64,000 nucleotides of DNA from Anseranas semipalmata (lineage: Eukaryota; Chordata; Aves; Anseriformes; Anseranatidae), in the NCBI GenBank assembly GCA_013399115.1, contig VXAA01001113.1, positions 293,439 through 357,438 on the forward strand, in the 5' to 3' direction. The notes under the pieces were generated by a model. That model was given only the letters and a program-made list of their open reading frames with translations. It had not been told where the DNA came from and did no database searches. The first letter of the stretch is position 1, and every line of letters starts with the position of its first letter. The position numbers and the translations under genes are program-made. Positions 23,585-33,700 of the stretch are shown piece after piece.

Positions 23585-25578
23585 TTAAGATGAGAGGTGG
23601 AACTGATCTTTGGATCCCTTCTTAGTGCTTTTGTGTTTTCTTGTGGCTTTGCCTGGCTAGGTGTGTCAACTTTTTCTTACCAGCAGGTTTTCTGGAAATC
23701 CTTAAGAAATGGAAAGCAGCATTCTTTCGATATATTCTGTTCCTCCTGGAGGACTGCTAACACTCCACAGTTGATTAAGATAAATGTGACCGGTGTAGAT
23801 AATCTAACTGTTATGTCTGTAAGTTGTCAGCTACTATCAGCTTGAAATCTAACAGTCTGGCCTACTTGTTGTAAAAGTATGATATTCCTGTGTGTTGCTT
23901 TTATAACTATTCTAGGATTGCCTGGAGAGCCTGGCAGATGTTAGCAGTAACTTGTTCTTCTTCCTTTAATCTTCTGAAGTTGCAATTTTGACACAAACTT
24001 TTACATGCAATACTTTGCTCTGTGTGCACTAACTTCTTTCTCATTTGACTGTGCTCAGCAAAGCTAATTGAAACAGTGATGACACAAAACCCCCCTCCAT
24101 AAACTAACCTTTTAAATACTTACTCTCTGAAAATCCTCTGCAAGGAGCAAAGGCTGCTTATTCACAGTGCTTCTCTGAATCGTTTGAATAGATGCGGCAT
24201 CTTCTTATTCTTTAAAGGCTCCACAAGTGAAGCAAAGAACACAGAGTCCAGGGTTAATGGTGAGGTGACAACTTCTGTGTTACCTCAGTATGAGTAATAG
24301 CTACATACCAGGATTTGTCAAAACAGTTTGAATACGCCAAGGTTAAGGGCTGTGGAGCAGCTTTTAGAATAAGTTATTGGAGCACCTGATTCTCCTGCCC
24401 TGTCCTGGTGCTTCGTACTGTATCACACACAGAAGAAGTCAATTGTAAAACTGAATCCAATGGGCTGGACTTGTCTCAGTTCATTTGATGTTGATGGTAT
24501 ATGTGCTAAACACAAACAGAGGTGGTTGCATGGTCTGGTATGAACAAGCCAGACCTACATGACTCCCACCTACATAAGCAACATTGCTGCCTAAACAAGA
24601 TTAGTCACCTGAATCTCCCTTGTAAATAAGTTATATCTTCCACGGACTGCAGAGGGAGATAGACATCTGGGCTCCAAACTCAGAATGAAAATTAAGGTAC
24701 ATATTATGGTGTTTCCATGTGCACTAGGTGTCTAAATGAAGGATTGTCACCTTGAATTGTTGCCTAAACACCATGCCTGCTCCATTTGAGGTGTCATAGG
24801 ATGTCTTAGGCGCCTCCATAGGGCTAGTGGATACGACACAAGGTTACAGAAGACTGATGCAGCTCTGGAGAGGCAGACAGAAACTGGTGAGATGACTTAT
24901 GGTGCCTAAAATGACACAGAACTTAGGTATCTTAATCCTGACTTGATTTCTACAGAGAAGAACACTCAATTTGGACCCTTACAAACTCTCAGAGATACAG
25001 CCTGTCACTTTCCCTGTGAATAACAGGTAGATAACTACAGTCTTTAAGTCTAAGTCAGTAACCTGTGCTTTTTACAAGTAATAGAAAATTTACAAGTAAT
25101 GGAAAATGCTTATCTTGACAAGTGGAATGGGATGAAGTTGGCAATCATCAGATTGTTAGTTATGGAAGACACACTCATACGTCACATATTTCACAAATAA
25201 GCTTGTGAAAGTCCCTCCAGATCAGGGGACAAGCAAGTCTGTGCCCATATTCCCCCACAGAAACCTTGTCTTGACACAGGAGCTTGTACTAAAGGATCTT
25301 CAGCGATGAGACATCCTCCTTTCCAGGAGACCAGGGTGCTGACAGCACAACACCCTTACCATCACACCAGAGTGTTCCTTGCAAAGTGACTCATGACAGA
25401 CAATCGAAACTCTTAAATCACCACTGTCAAAAAGGCATGGTACAGAAGTGCATTCTGGGTCTGGGAAAGTTCTAGCAAACCTTTGTATCTCTCAGAAATG
25501 CGTGATATTCTAGGCACGAATTTATGTCCACCAGCCTTTGCTAGTGTTCTTTTCAAGAGCTTTACTTGGATAGGTCTG
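23585..25578. other. Unique non-coding stretch, possible decayed repeat at 24.5-25.1 kb
   Basis: No gene recognised. Between about 24540 and 25060 phrases such as AGGTGTCTAAATGAAGG, GATGTCTTAGGCGCC and CTAGTGGATACGACAC look like debris of an old interspersed repeat, but I cannot assign a family. A two-copy tandem duplication lies at 25071-25106. Confidence 0.4.
25071..25106 (+). repeat. Two-copy tandem duplication, period 18
   Basis: TTTACAAGTAATAGAAAA is followed immediately by TTTACAAGTAATGGAAAA, a single mismatch in 18. Local slippage duplication. Confidence 0.9.
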
Positions 25579-25618
25579 TTTTTTTTTTGTTTGTTTGTTT
25601 TTGTTTTGTTTTGTTTTC
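25579..25618 (+). repeat. T-rich (TTTG)n/(TTTTG)n tract
   Basis: A run of T followed by TTTG and TTTTG units. A 15-base poly(A) run follows at 25638-25652, so the two can pair as an imperfect A/T hairpin. Confidence 0.93.
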
Positions 25619-25637
25619 CTCTAGATTATTTGTCACC

Positions 25638-25652
25638 AAAAAAAAAAAAAAA
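25638..25652 (+). repeat. Poly(A) run of 15
   Basis: Fifteen consecutive A, 20 bases downstream of the T-rich tract. Confidence 0.93.
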
Positions 25653-28600
25653 TCCTGTAAGAAATGTTCAACAGGAAAGAAATCCAAGGTGGACATGAAT
25701 ACCCAATCCAATGCAATTTTGCTTCTGCAAGCAATTCCTGGTTGTCTTTTCAAATTGTTGTTTGCTGGGCTGTGAGACAGGATTGAACTTCTGCATGCGA
25801 CTATGAAAAAGATATGGATTAGAAACAAAACTGAGCAGAGATCTTTCTCCACACATCTAGTTTCACCGGGAACAAGCTCTCTGCAAACCATATCACACTA
25901 GCAGGGTAATCTCTTCTAGTGCCATTTTGTAGGAATCTCCCAGCCTGCTGTTTGGAACTTGTATCTGAGGGTTTCTGGACATCTGGAAGGTGTCAAAATC
26001 TGGCTCAGGTCATTTGTCACAAATCCAACCTATCTACTCCAGTCCCACTGCTTTTACCTCCACCACTGGTGTTTAAAGGAAGAAGGTGAGGTGAACTCCC
26101 ATGGAGTAGACAGCAATTATAGAAGATCTCCTGAGTTTAAACCACCTCTTGACTCCAAAATCTCTGCCAGCTGGGTCTGCTCATTTTAACTCCTGGAGGG
26201 ATCCCAGTGCTCTCTCCAGGCTGCTTGGAGGACTACTGCTTCACCATGCAGCAAGGCACAGGTGAGTAGCTGGTCTGAGCCATACCAAGGATTCTTGTTT
26301 GCTTTGTCCATCACAAGGACCACCTCGCTGCCAAAATGACAGTGTCTCCCTTTTTCTGCCATGCTGGATGTCCCTCCAAGCTGTGCCTAGAAAATGCATC
26401 ATTGCTTCCCCACCTCCCTTTCCCCACCACCTTGGTAACCGTCAAAATGCCTTTTGGCCACCAATCAGCAGCCTTGTTTTGGGGAAAGAAAAATCCAACA
26501 AGTGGCTTAAATGCTCCAAACCCTTACACTTAATGCAAGATGTTTGCATGTCCTTTATTATTCCCTCCTCCTTTTTCCCCTTTCCTGGTCCTCCCCCATC
26601 GCTTCTCCACCCCAGCAACTTGCTCCCTTTTGTACACAACATCCTTTCTCTTTCACTAAGCCACAAAGACCCTGTGGGGAGGCAGACACAGGAAATGCTG
26701 CAAGCAAGCAAAATCCATCCCCGCCTTGTGACACTTGAGCTGCTGGGGAAGGGAGGTCTTGGCTTTGTGTGTATGCTTTTTTTTTTCCTTTTTCCCTTTT
26801 TTTTTTTAAAGTCCTCTTTTCCACATTTCACTTCCTAACTGTTGATTTGAAAGCAACTGACAACAAAACCTGCATGCAGGGCATTGTCTCTGCTCCTTCC
26901 AAGGATTTCCCTTCCTTTACCTTCATAAGCTGCCCTCCTTGTGATGGTTGAAGAGGAAGGGGAGAGTTTTCATCCTATTGAGTCTTGCCCACATGCCCAC
27001 TTAGCTCCATCCAGTGGGACACCTATGCAATCCTGCTATGACTTAAATCCTCCATCCTTACTACACAAAACCTACATATCCAAACTTCTGCTGAGGTTTC
27101 TTTTACTACTAACACCCAGCATGGCCATGCTCACTGTGTGAGCACAAGGGGAGCTAATTCCTTTTTTTTTTTTTTTTTCAGATCTTGAACTTGGGATATT
27201 TTGTTATATCCCATATCCGAAGAGAGGACTATTGAATTCTTTGACATACATTATGGTGTCGACCACAGGCACAAAGAAAGTGAATTAAATGGAATTAGGT
27301 GGACAGGACATCTCACAGGACTTGGGTTTGCAGCTGTTATTATTTTTGGCCATGCAATTTAGCTGGAGGGGTCTTGTTTTATTCTGATTTCAGTACAGAA
27401 TGCTATTTACATGAATGAGAACCTGCCGTAAAATAGTTCAGAACTTGCCTCTGAATGGCTTTGAGGCTTCACAGAAATGCTCATTACCATTGTAGTTATG
27501 CTCTTAAGTTATCCCTGTGTGAGCCATGCACTGACACCTGGGCTCAGCTTTTCCAGTATTAGGCCTGGCAACAGCAGCCTGGGAGAGGAGCTCGCACTGA
27601 AAACAAGTACCAGTGGGTAGTGTGGAGGTGAGAGCCTGCAGCCCCTGGGTTTACTTCCAGATAAGTGGTGCGTGACCAGCTGGGAAGCTAAACCCTCCTG
27701 CTGTCCTGCAAAAATATGCTTTTGAATCTTATATGGCAACCTGTCCTGTATTCAGGGCTAATCCCCACAAGAATTATATTGAGGTTCGGGAGTCAGGTAC
27801 CCCTTTAAAGAGCTCACTGGGAGGCAGAAGATGGAAGCTGATGTTAATCCAGATCTGAAGCCTTTGCATGGCACTCAGCCATGCCAGCAGATGAAAGGTT
27901 TCCTTACACTGCAACTTTCAAATCACAGATTTGTTTCTGTTTTGGGAGGGTTGTGCTATAACTCATTGCTGCTTCCTTTGGGGGATGGTTAGAGTGACTG
28001 TCTGGGGGGAAGACCAGTGAGAGGGGAGACACTTCTGCTGTGGGAGACCATAGAAGAAAAAGGGGGAACATCTCCTGTGAGCTGGGAGCATTTCTCATGC
28101 TGGTAGGAAATCAAAGGGCCAAAATCTTTCTCTCTGTCACAGAACTGTGTTTACCATTAAAAAAAAAAAAAAAGTCCAACACCCAATTTCCCAGCACCAG
28201 CAGCTGCCAGTAGCATAGTGCTTCAGGCCTGATGTCTCAGCTTGTTCTCTTCTGCTGGCTTCGTTTTCTCCGTCCCCAAGCCTGCATTGTCCTGTACCTC
28301 TCCCCCCACTCCCTTTCCAGAGACTTGTGATAACCATTGCCTAGGTAACAGCATCTTGCCTGGTGTGTTTTACTGACTGCAATGCATGTGGGGGCGTGTG
28401 CTGTGCCTGCATTCCCGGTGGGATAAGAACCGGAGAGTCAAATACTGTGTGTGGGAGAGAAACTTCTTACGTTGCTTCTGACACCAGCAGAGGCAAGAGG
28501 GTCAGCTTCTTGCATCCCTATATCGCAGTTGGTAGGTGCTGCCATGGTGGCTAACGTAGGATTTATTGATTTGTTGGGGTCCTGGTTAGAGGGTCAGTGA

Positions 28601-30532
28601 CTCGGTAGACTTTCTGATGGTATGTTTGCCCAGGATGTTTGCATGTTTGTCAAATGGGAGTTAGCTTCACCTGGCTAAAGCTTTGACCATGCAGAAGCCA
28701 GCTTGATGGGGAAGCTGCTTGAGTCTTCATTCATATCTTGGGCTTCCTCTGGAGCAAAGTCAAAATTTGGTAGAAAAACAAAAATTGCCACAAGAGTCAT
28801 CTACCAACAGAGATCAAGAGAAGCAAGACCAGCAATCCAGCAAATTAATCTGGGTCTTCTCTTTAACTACCTGAAACATTTTTCTGCTGCACGAAGGGTT
28901 AATACAGGCCCAGAAAATACTAAAAAGTCTGTGTGTCTCATGAAACTTCATCAAAGCATTAATTCAGAGAAATCTGGATTTATTTTTACTGATGTGGGGA
29001 TTGGAAACCAGGTAAAAGCCTGCAAGCAAATGGCCAGGCATAGTGTAGAGGATGGAATGGAAACAGGATCCATAGACACTTTAATTATCTTAGTTATGAA
29101 GTGAACTCGTAACATATTCATGACTTCTTTTTTCAAGGTGCCTGAAGCAGTAAGGATTGAACCAACCAGCGAAAGAAGAAAAGTAAATCAGAAGGCTCAG
29201 AATTAGAACTGGTCAGAAAAGACCAAAATGTGGTTGTACATGGGGAGATAGAGAGGAATAAGTTCAAATATGTCTATGCAGTGGGGAGGAGAATTTAAGA
29301 AACAAAAGAGATCTGTAAGCAAGGATGGACAGCAAAGTAGGTAGGAATATGGTCCCAAAACTCAGGACTTGCAGCGAGCAGAAAAGGAAGGGAAAGGCCC
29401 TCTCGGTTCATTGCCACCTCCCCAGTGACCTTTTGCTTGCAGGGTTCCTTGGAAAGTCAGCAGTAAGCGAGTTCATATTGGCAGAGAACTTAACTTGTTA
29501 TTGAAAAAAGGTCCTCAGGTCAATGCCTGGCACTGGTGAGTGAATGCAAAGAAAGATGTGCAGAACAGGTGACCACAGTCCTATGCTGAAGAGCACACAG
29601 CTGTGGATGCAGGAGGTTATTCTCCTGGAGCAAAGGTGTGAACCATCATAAGAGGGTGCATAGCGCTGCACTTAGGCAGTGGAGATAAACCCATGAGTCT
29701 CAAAACCACACTGTTTTTCACCTGCATCACAGCCAGCTCCTTTCTGACTGGCTTGGTAAAGCAGCGGGAAAATGCCTGACCTGTGTCTCCCTGAAGAGAG
29801 TACAGCTCTGCTTAGCAAATTTGGCTGTTCGCATGAGGAGCTAATCAAAGTGAGCTACTGTGCTGTCAGCCAAGGTCTTCCCTCCACTAAAACTAACTTT
29901 CCAGTGTTTCTGTAACTTCCAAAGGATTTAAAATATTGACATGGGGATATTGGTCTCCGGTAACAACTCCAGTACAGTATAAACCATGGAGTTAGCACAG
30001 TAGAGTATGGGCAGCTCCTCTCTCCCTTGCCCAGAGAGGTGAAAATGGGGCTGGAAAGGGATCAAGCCATCACCCAGCAAGCCGAAGACAATTACTCATA
30101 GAAACTATCAGCCAGGCTAAAGTACACCAAAGAGAAAAACAGCTGACCTCTGGCCACTGCTCCCCAGCACTAAGCTGTCTCCCTTCTTCTTCTTTTGCCA
30201 TGTGGCCACTTCAGCTTCTCCCATTAACTCTTCTCCAAGGCATGCTCCCTACTTGCACTTTTCTCCAGTGCTTTTAAGTCTGTTTCTCTCTTCTGTGCAG
30301 AGCTTCATAGTGTCAGAGGTGGAGGGAACAGTACTGGCCTCCAGAAAACACTGTTGAAATGATGTTCCAGTACAGGCATGAAATAGCTCTGCATAGTGTG
30401 CACATCAATCTTGTGGATTTATTCCCTGCTCAGCATTGATTAGAAGCAAAAGGGGCAACCCTTGGAAATAAAGAAAAAGCCTCCAATATTTCTCCAAACT
30501 TTTAAACCTATTTGTGGTTTCCCCCTTCTTCC
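25653..30532. other. Unique non-coding stretch, pyrimidine-rich around 26.3-26.8 kb
   Basis: No gene recognised. From about 26290 to 26830 the plus strand is pyrimidine-rich, which removes stop codons and leaves overlapping open frames of up to 179 codons on both strands; their peptides are low-complexity and match no family I know. A poly(T) run of 17 lies at 27162-27178 and a short poly(A) near 28160. An isolated 133-codon frame at 28703-29104 has no recognisable domain. Confidence 0.5.
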
Positions 30533-30745
30533 TTTCTTTTTCTTTTTCTTTTTCTTTTTCTTTTTCTTTTTCTTTTTCTTTTTCTTTTTCTTTTTCTTTT
30601 TCTTTTTCTTTTTCTTTTTCTTTTTCTTTTTCTTTTTTTTTCTTTTTCTTTTTCTTTTCCTTTTCCTTTTCCTTTTCCTTTTCCTTTTCCTTTTCCTTTT
30701 TTTCTTTTTCTTTTTCTTTTTTTTTTTTATTTTCCTTTTCCTTTT
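30533..30745 (+). repeat. Long (TTTTC)n microsatellite with TTTTCC variants
   Basis: About 213 bases of nearly pure pyrimidine. It begins with TTTTTC hexamers, then an internal block of TTTTCC units around 30655-30700, then TTTTTC and poly(T). The array yields long spurious open frames of Phe/Leu/Ser or, on the other strand, Lys/Glu, which should not be annotated as genes. Arrays this long are hard to assemble, so the length may be wrong. Confidence 0.97.
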
Positions 30746-32220
30746 GCCAGGAGTGAATCAACTGCAAACTTTAACTGGTCAGTCTTGGGCCATTCAAGTC
30801 AGATTCAGAAGCAAGGCTGTAAACAAGGTCTCAGGGTATAAATCAAACACTGAAGTCCTCTGTGTAGGGAGAAAGAAAACAGCTTCAACATGTGTTCACA
30901 GTATTGGAAGGGGAAGTAAAATCCCCCAGAATTAATGGTTTCTTTCACTTCTCTCTCATTGCTTTAGTTTGTGTTGGATGGGTGTCCTGTGGTTTTCAGC
31001 TTGTATACTACCAGATTTCTTCTTTAGGGATTTAATGCCCTTAAGAATGATGTCTTTGGGATTCTGATGTTTTCTGAATTGTATGAAGGCTGGAAATGAA
31101 AGGAAGTTTATTACAGTGTACAACAATTATCAATTATCATTCATAAATCTTATTAACCTGAAAGCGTTTAGGAGCTGCAGACATGAAAACCTCATTGTGG
31201 GATCCCAGAGCAGGAAGACGGTGCCCACAGCAATGAGGCGGTAGTCCAAGGGCTCATGGCAGGTATATAGGTGCTTTAGCCAGACAGGTGGAGGAATAAC
31301 AAAAGATGATATTGCTTATCAGCACATTGTCCTGCTAATTAGCTCTTACCCATCACCCCTCTGCACCATTGATCTTCCTTTCTCCCATCCCAAGCAAAAA
31401 GGCTTTATACCTTTTTTATCCTTCCGTACTGTTTTCTTGACAACCCTTTATCAAAGCACTCCCCTTCCACTCAGTGCTGCATTCGCACGCCTTCAGAGCA
31501 GAAGCCGAATTTTTTGAGGATGCTATTAATGATGAGGGGAATTGGCAGGTCTCTGAGCAGTGGAAAAAGGTGTAATGCAGTTACCTGCTCATGAAGAAAA
31601 GTGGGGAAAAAGTCATAGGAGAAATCACCTTCTTCCCCTTTTGTTTTCAGGTCGTTAAGCAATGCAAAGAGCAGACATTCAGCTGTTTGCATGTGAGGGA
31701 CATGCAGGAGGAAGCGGCAAGGATGGAGGGAGGGAAGAATATATAAAAGAGGACAGGATGAAGAGTGGCCAGGCATGGGGTGAGAAATAGTATGAGAAAG
31801 AGAAAGAGGCAGAGAACGATAGCAAAAGGGAGCAGCACACAAAGTAGAAAGAGGAACGTGATATCCTGCCACCTGGTTCCCTGTGGTCTACAAAGACTGG
31901 GGAAATTTCCAAGGGGAAAAGGCACTTGCTTATATAATGAATGCTGATTTTCTCCATCATATCCTTGAATTGCTTATGAATACTGGACAGGGACTTTGAG
32001 GTAGCTCTAGGAAGAGCCTCAGAGTTTACCTCTTGCTTTCATGTTCAGAGCGAGGGATTGCAGTGATGCACTGGCCATTGATCAGGAATGGTCATGGTCA
32101 TCCCCTGGTAAAGGCAAAATGCTCAAGTCTCAGGGCTGGGTCCAGCACTCAGTTCTGGGTCCAGAAAAGCAGAGCTGTGGGCTCCTTCCCTGGTCCTCTC
32201 CCCACAGAAACTGATGCTTT
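30746..32220. other. Unique non-coding stretch
   Basis: Ordinary mixed sequence, purine-rich on the plus strand at 31700-31830. It contains the regulatory-looking segment at 31090-31350, described separately. Open frames on the minus strand at 31471-31960 reflect that pyrimidine bias and match no family. Confidence 0.45.
31090..31350. promoter_or_regulatory. Candidate conserved non-coding segment
   Basis: Contains CAATTATCAATTATCATTCA (repeated CAATTATCA), TTATTAACCTGAAAGCG, GGAGCTGCAGAC, GATATTGCTTATCAGCAC and CTGCTAATTAGCTC. The TAATTA, TTATCA and GATA-like words with several retained CpGs suggest a regulatory element. No comparative evidence available. Confidence 0.25.
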
Positions 32221-32637
32221 GGTGAAGTGAGGCAAATAGGTCAGTTAGGGCAATAGTCTTCCTCAATTAGGGCCTCCTTGTATTGTGTTATCCTATGGCA
32301 AATGTGGATGGGGAGCTGAGAGGGCTGGGAAGTAAGCTGAAAAAAAAAGGGAGGGAAGCAGGAGGACCGTGAGTGACACCAGAAAGGCACAATGTGTACA
32401 TCTGTAGGGCATTGCTGGGGGGGGGGCTCTGGGGAGAGCCACCCTCCAACCACATGTCTGTGGGGCATGCACCTTCCTCCATCCCCTGCCTCTCCTTCTC
32501 CCACTCCTCCTGAGGTTCCTTTCAGAGCTGCTGCTGTGGCAGGTGAGTCAGTGCGACAGCTCAGACACAGGGCAGCCCCCTCAGCTGCCGAAATGCCAGC
32601 CAATCTCCCAGCAGATTCAAAGCCCACTATTATAAAT

Positions 32638-32652
32638 GAATGCAATGCATTC
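32638..32652. promoter_or_regulatory. Perfect inverted repeat GAATGCAATGCATTC
   Basis: Seven-base arms (GAATGCA / TGCATTC) around a single A. It includes ATGCAAT/ATGCAT words reminiscent of POU or C/EBP sites. It lies between the two TGAGTCA sites. Confidence 0.35.
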
Positions 32653-32722
32653 TTATTTTTTTTTTTCCTCTTTCTCCGTCGGCTGGCACGGTGAGTCAGT
32701 AATCAAGGCTCCTTTGTCATTT

Positions 32723-32764
32723 TGTGGGGTGGTGGTGGAGCCGGTGGTGGTGCTGCTGGTGGGG
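32723..32764 (+). repeat. GGT/GCT-rich imperfect trinucleotide tract
   Basis: Imperfect repeats of GGT with GCT interruptions over about 40 bases. G-rich enough to form a quadruplex on the plus strand. Confidence 0.8.
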
Positions 32765-33110
32765 CAGACTCACTGCATCTTTGTATAGGTCTTGCATTTC
32801 TTTCCTAACTTGGCTGAGAAAGCCCCACCAGCTGCACTAAAATGTGGACAAGGGGGGAATGAAAAGAGAGGGGGAGATGGCCCCACTCTGAATTTTTACA
32901 GTCTCCTTTCTGATTCACAACACTTAAACGGAGAGCAAGATCTTTCCCCTTTAACGACAATTGTTCAACAAATGCCTGGGAGGGGGGTGAATAAAAAAAT
33001 CATAGCAGCTGTATTACCGAAGTCCCGGGAGCACTCAGAGAAGCTGGCGGGCAACAAGTATAACGTCAGCCCCTTTGTTTGGCGTCTCTTTGCTGAGGTG
33101 GGCTGCATGC

Positions 33111-33419
33111 TGTGGAAAACATGACAGCTGCAAGGAAAGGAGTGAGGGAAGGAGGGGAGTGCAGGGGAAGACAAGGTAGTGTGTAGGGGAGTGGGAGTTA
33201 TGCTGCTGGCAAGGGGAAGAGAAAGAGAGCCCTGGACAGAGGGGAGAGAGCCAGGGGAACATGGGTGGTGCGGTCCTCAGCGGGCAAAGAAGATGCCAAG
33301 GGGAGGGCAAGAGCAGAGCAAATGCATTGGAAAGCATTCCCAGTGTACCCTGACCCCACCAGGGCTCAGGGACCTCCTGGACAAGAGCTGGTGTGATGTT
33401 ATCAGGCAGTGCCGTGAGG
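33111..33419. other. G-rich unique stretch
   Basis: Purine-rich plus strand (GGAAAGGAGTGAGGGAAGG and similar). No gene recognised; open frames reach 131 codons because this bias reduces stops. Confidence 0.45.
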
Positions 33420-33700
33420 CTTTTTTTCCTCTGAATTTATCCAAACACTTCTTAAACCCATGCAAGCGCCAGCAGCAGCATCCAGCAAAGCGATTCTGCA
33501 GCTTAGCACAACTTCTACTGTGTAAAGAAGTATCTCCTTGTGTTTGTGTCGGTCTCCCTGTGTTCTTGTATTAAAAAGAAGTGTAAATGGCCATCTCCTT
33601 ATTCACCATCACTTGGTCCCTTATGATTTCGAAGCCTGCTCCCATTCCCCCTCAGTCATCGCTTTTCTGAGACACTCAGTCCTTCATCACATCACAGTGG
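33420..33700 (-). mobile_element. Old CR1/L3-like LINE fragment, antisense
   Basis: On the plus strand, the order CTGTGTAAAGAAGTATCTCC, GTTCTTGTATT, GTGTAAATGGCCATCTCCTT, ATTCACCATCACTTGG and CCCTCAGTCATCGCTTTTCT follows the antisense layout of the ancient amniote CR1/L3-type element whose copies typically read GTGTGAAGAAGTACTTCC, then GTTCTTGTGTTATG, then CTCAGTCGTCTCTTTTC. It is much more diverged than the other CR1 pieces here, so probably a far older insertion. Identification is from memory of the family consensus, and the exact subfamily is uncertain. Confidence 0.6.

Larger units (their letters stand above)
32390..33110. promoter_or_regulatory. Candidate regulatory block with retained CpGs and palindromic sites
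   Basis: The block contains two AP-1-type TGAGTCA sites (32544-32550 and 32692-32698), a perfect inverted repeat GAATGCAATGCATTC (32638-32652), a SOX-dimer-like ACAATTGT (32957-32964), CCTTTGTTTGGCG and many intact CpGs (AAACGG, AACGAC, TACCGAAG, TCCCGGGAG, TGGCGGGC, TAACGTCAG, GGCGTC). A GGT-rich stretch sits at 32723-32764. Most surrounding DNA is CpG-poor, so this clustering suggests constrained or unmethylated sequence such as an enhancer or distal promoter. Inference from motifs and composition. Confidence 0.35.

Noticed and set aside
26299..26838. 179-codon plus-strand frame with an overlapping 129-codon minus-strand frame
   Set aside because: The DNA is strongly pyrimidine-biased on the plus strand, which removes stops from both strands; the peptide is low-complexity and unrecognised.
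30405..30935. Long open frames (up to 157 codons) rich in Phe/Leu/Ser or Lys/Glu
   Set aside because: They are translations of the TTTTC microsatellite in every frame and have no coding meaning.
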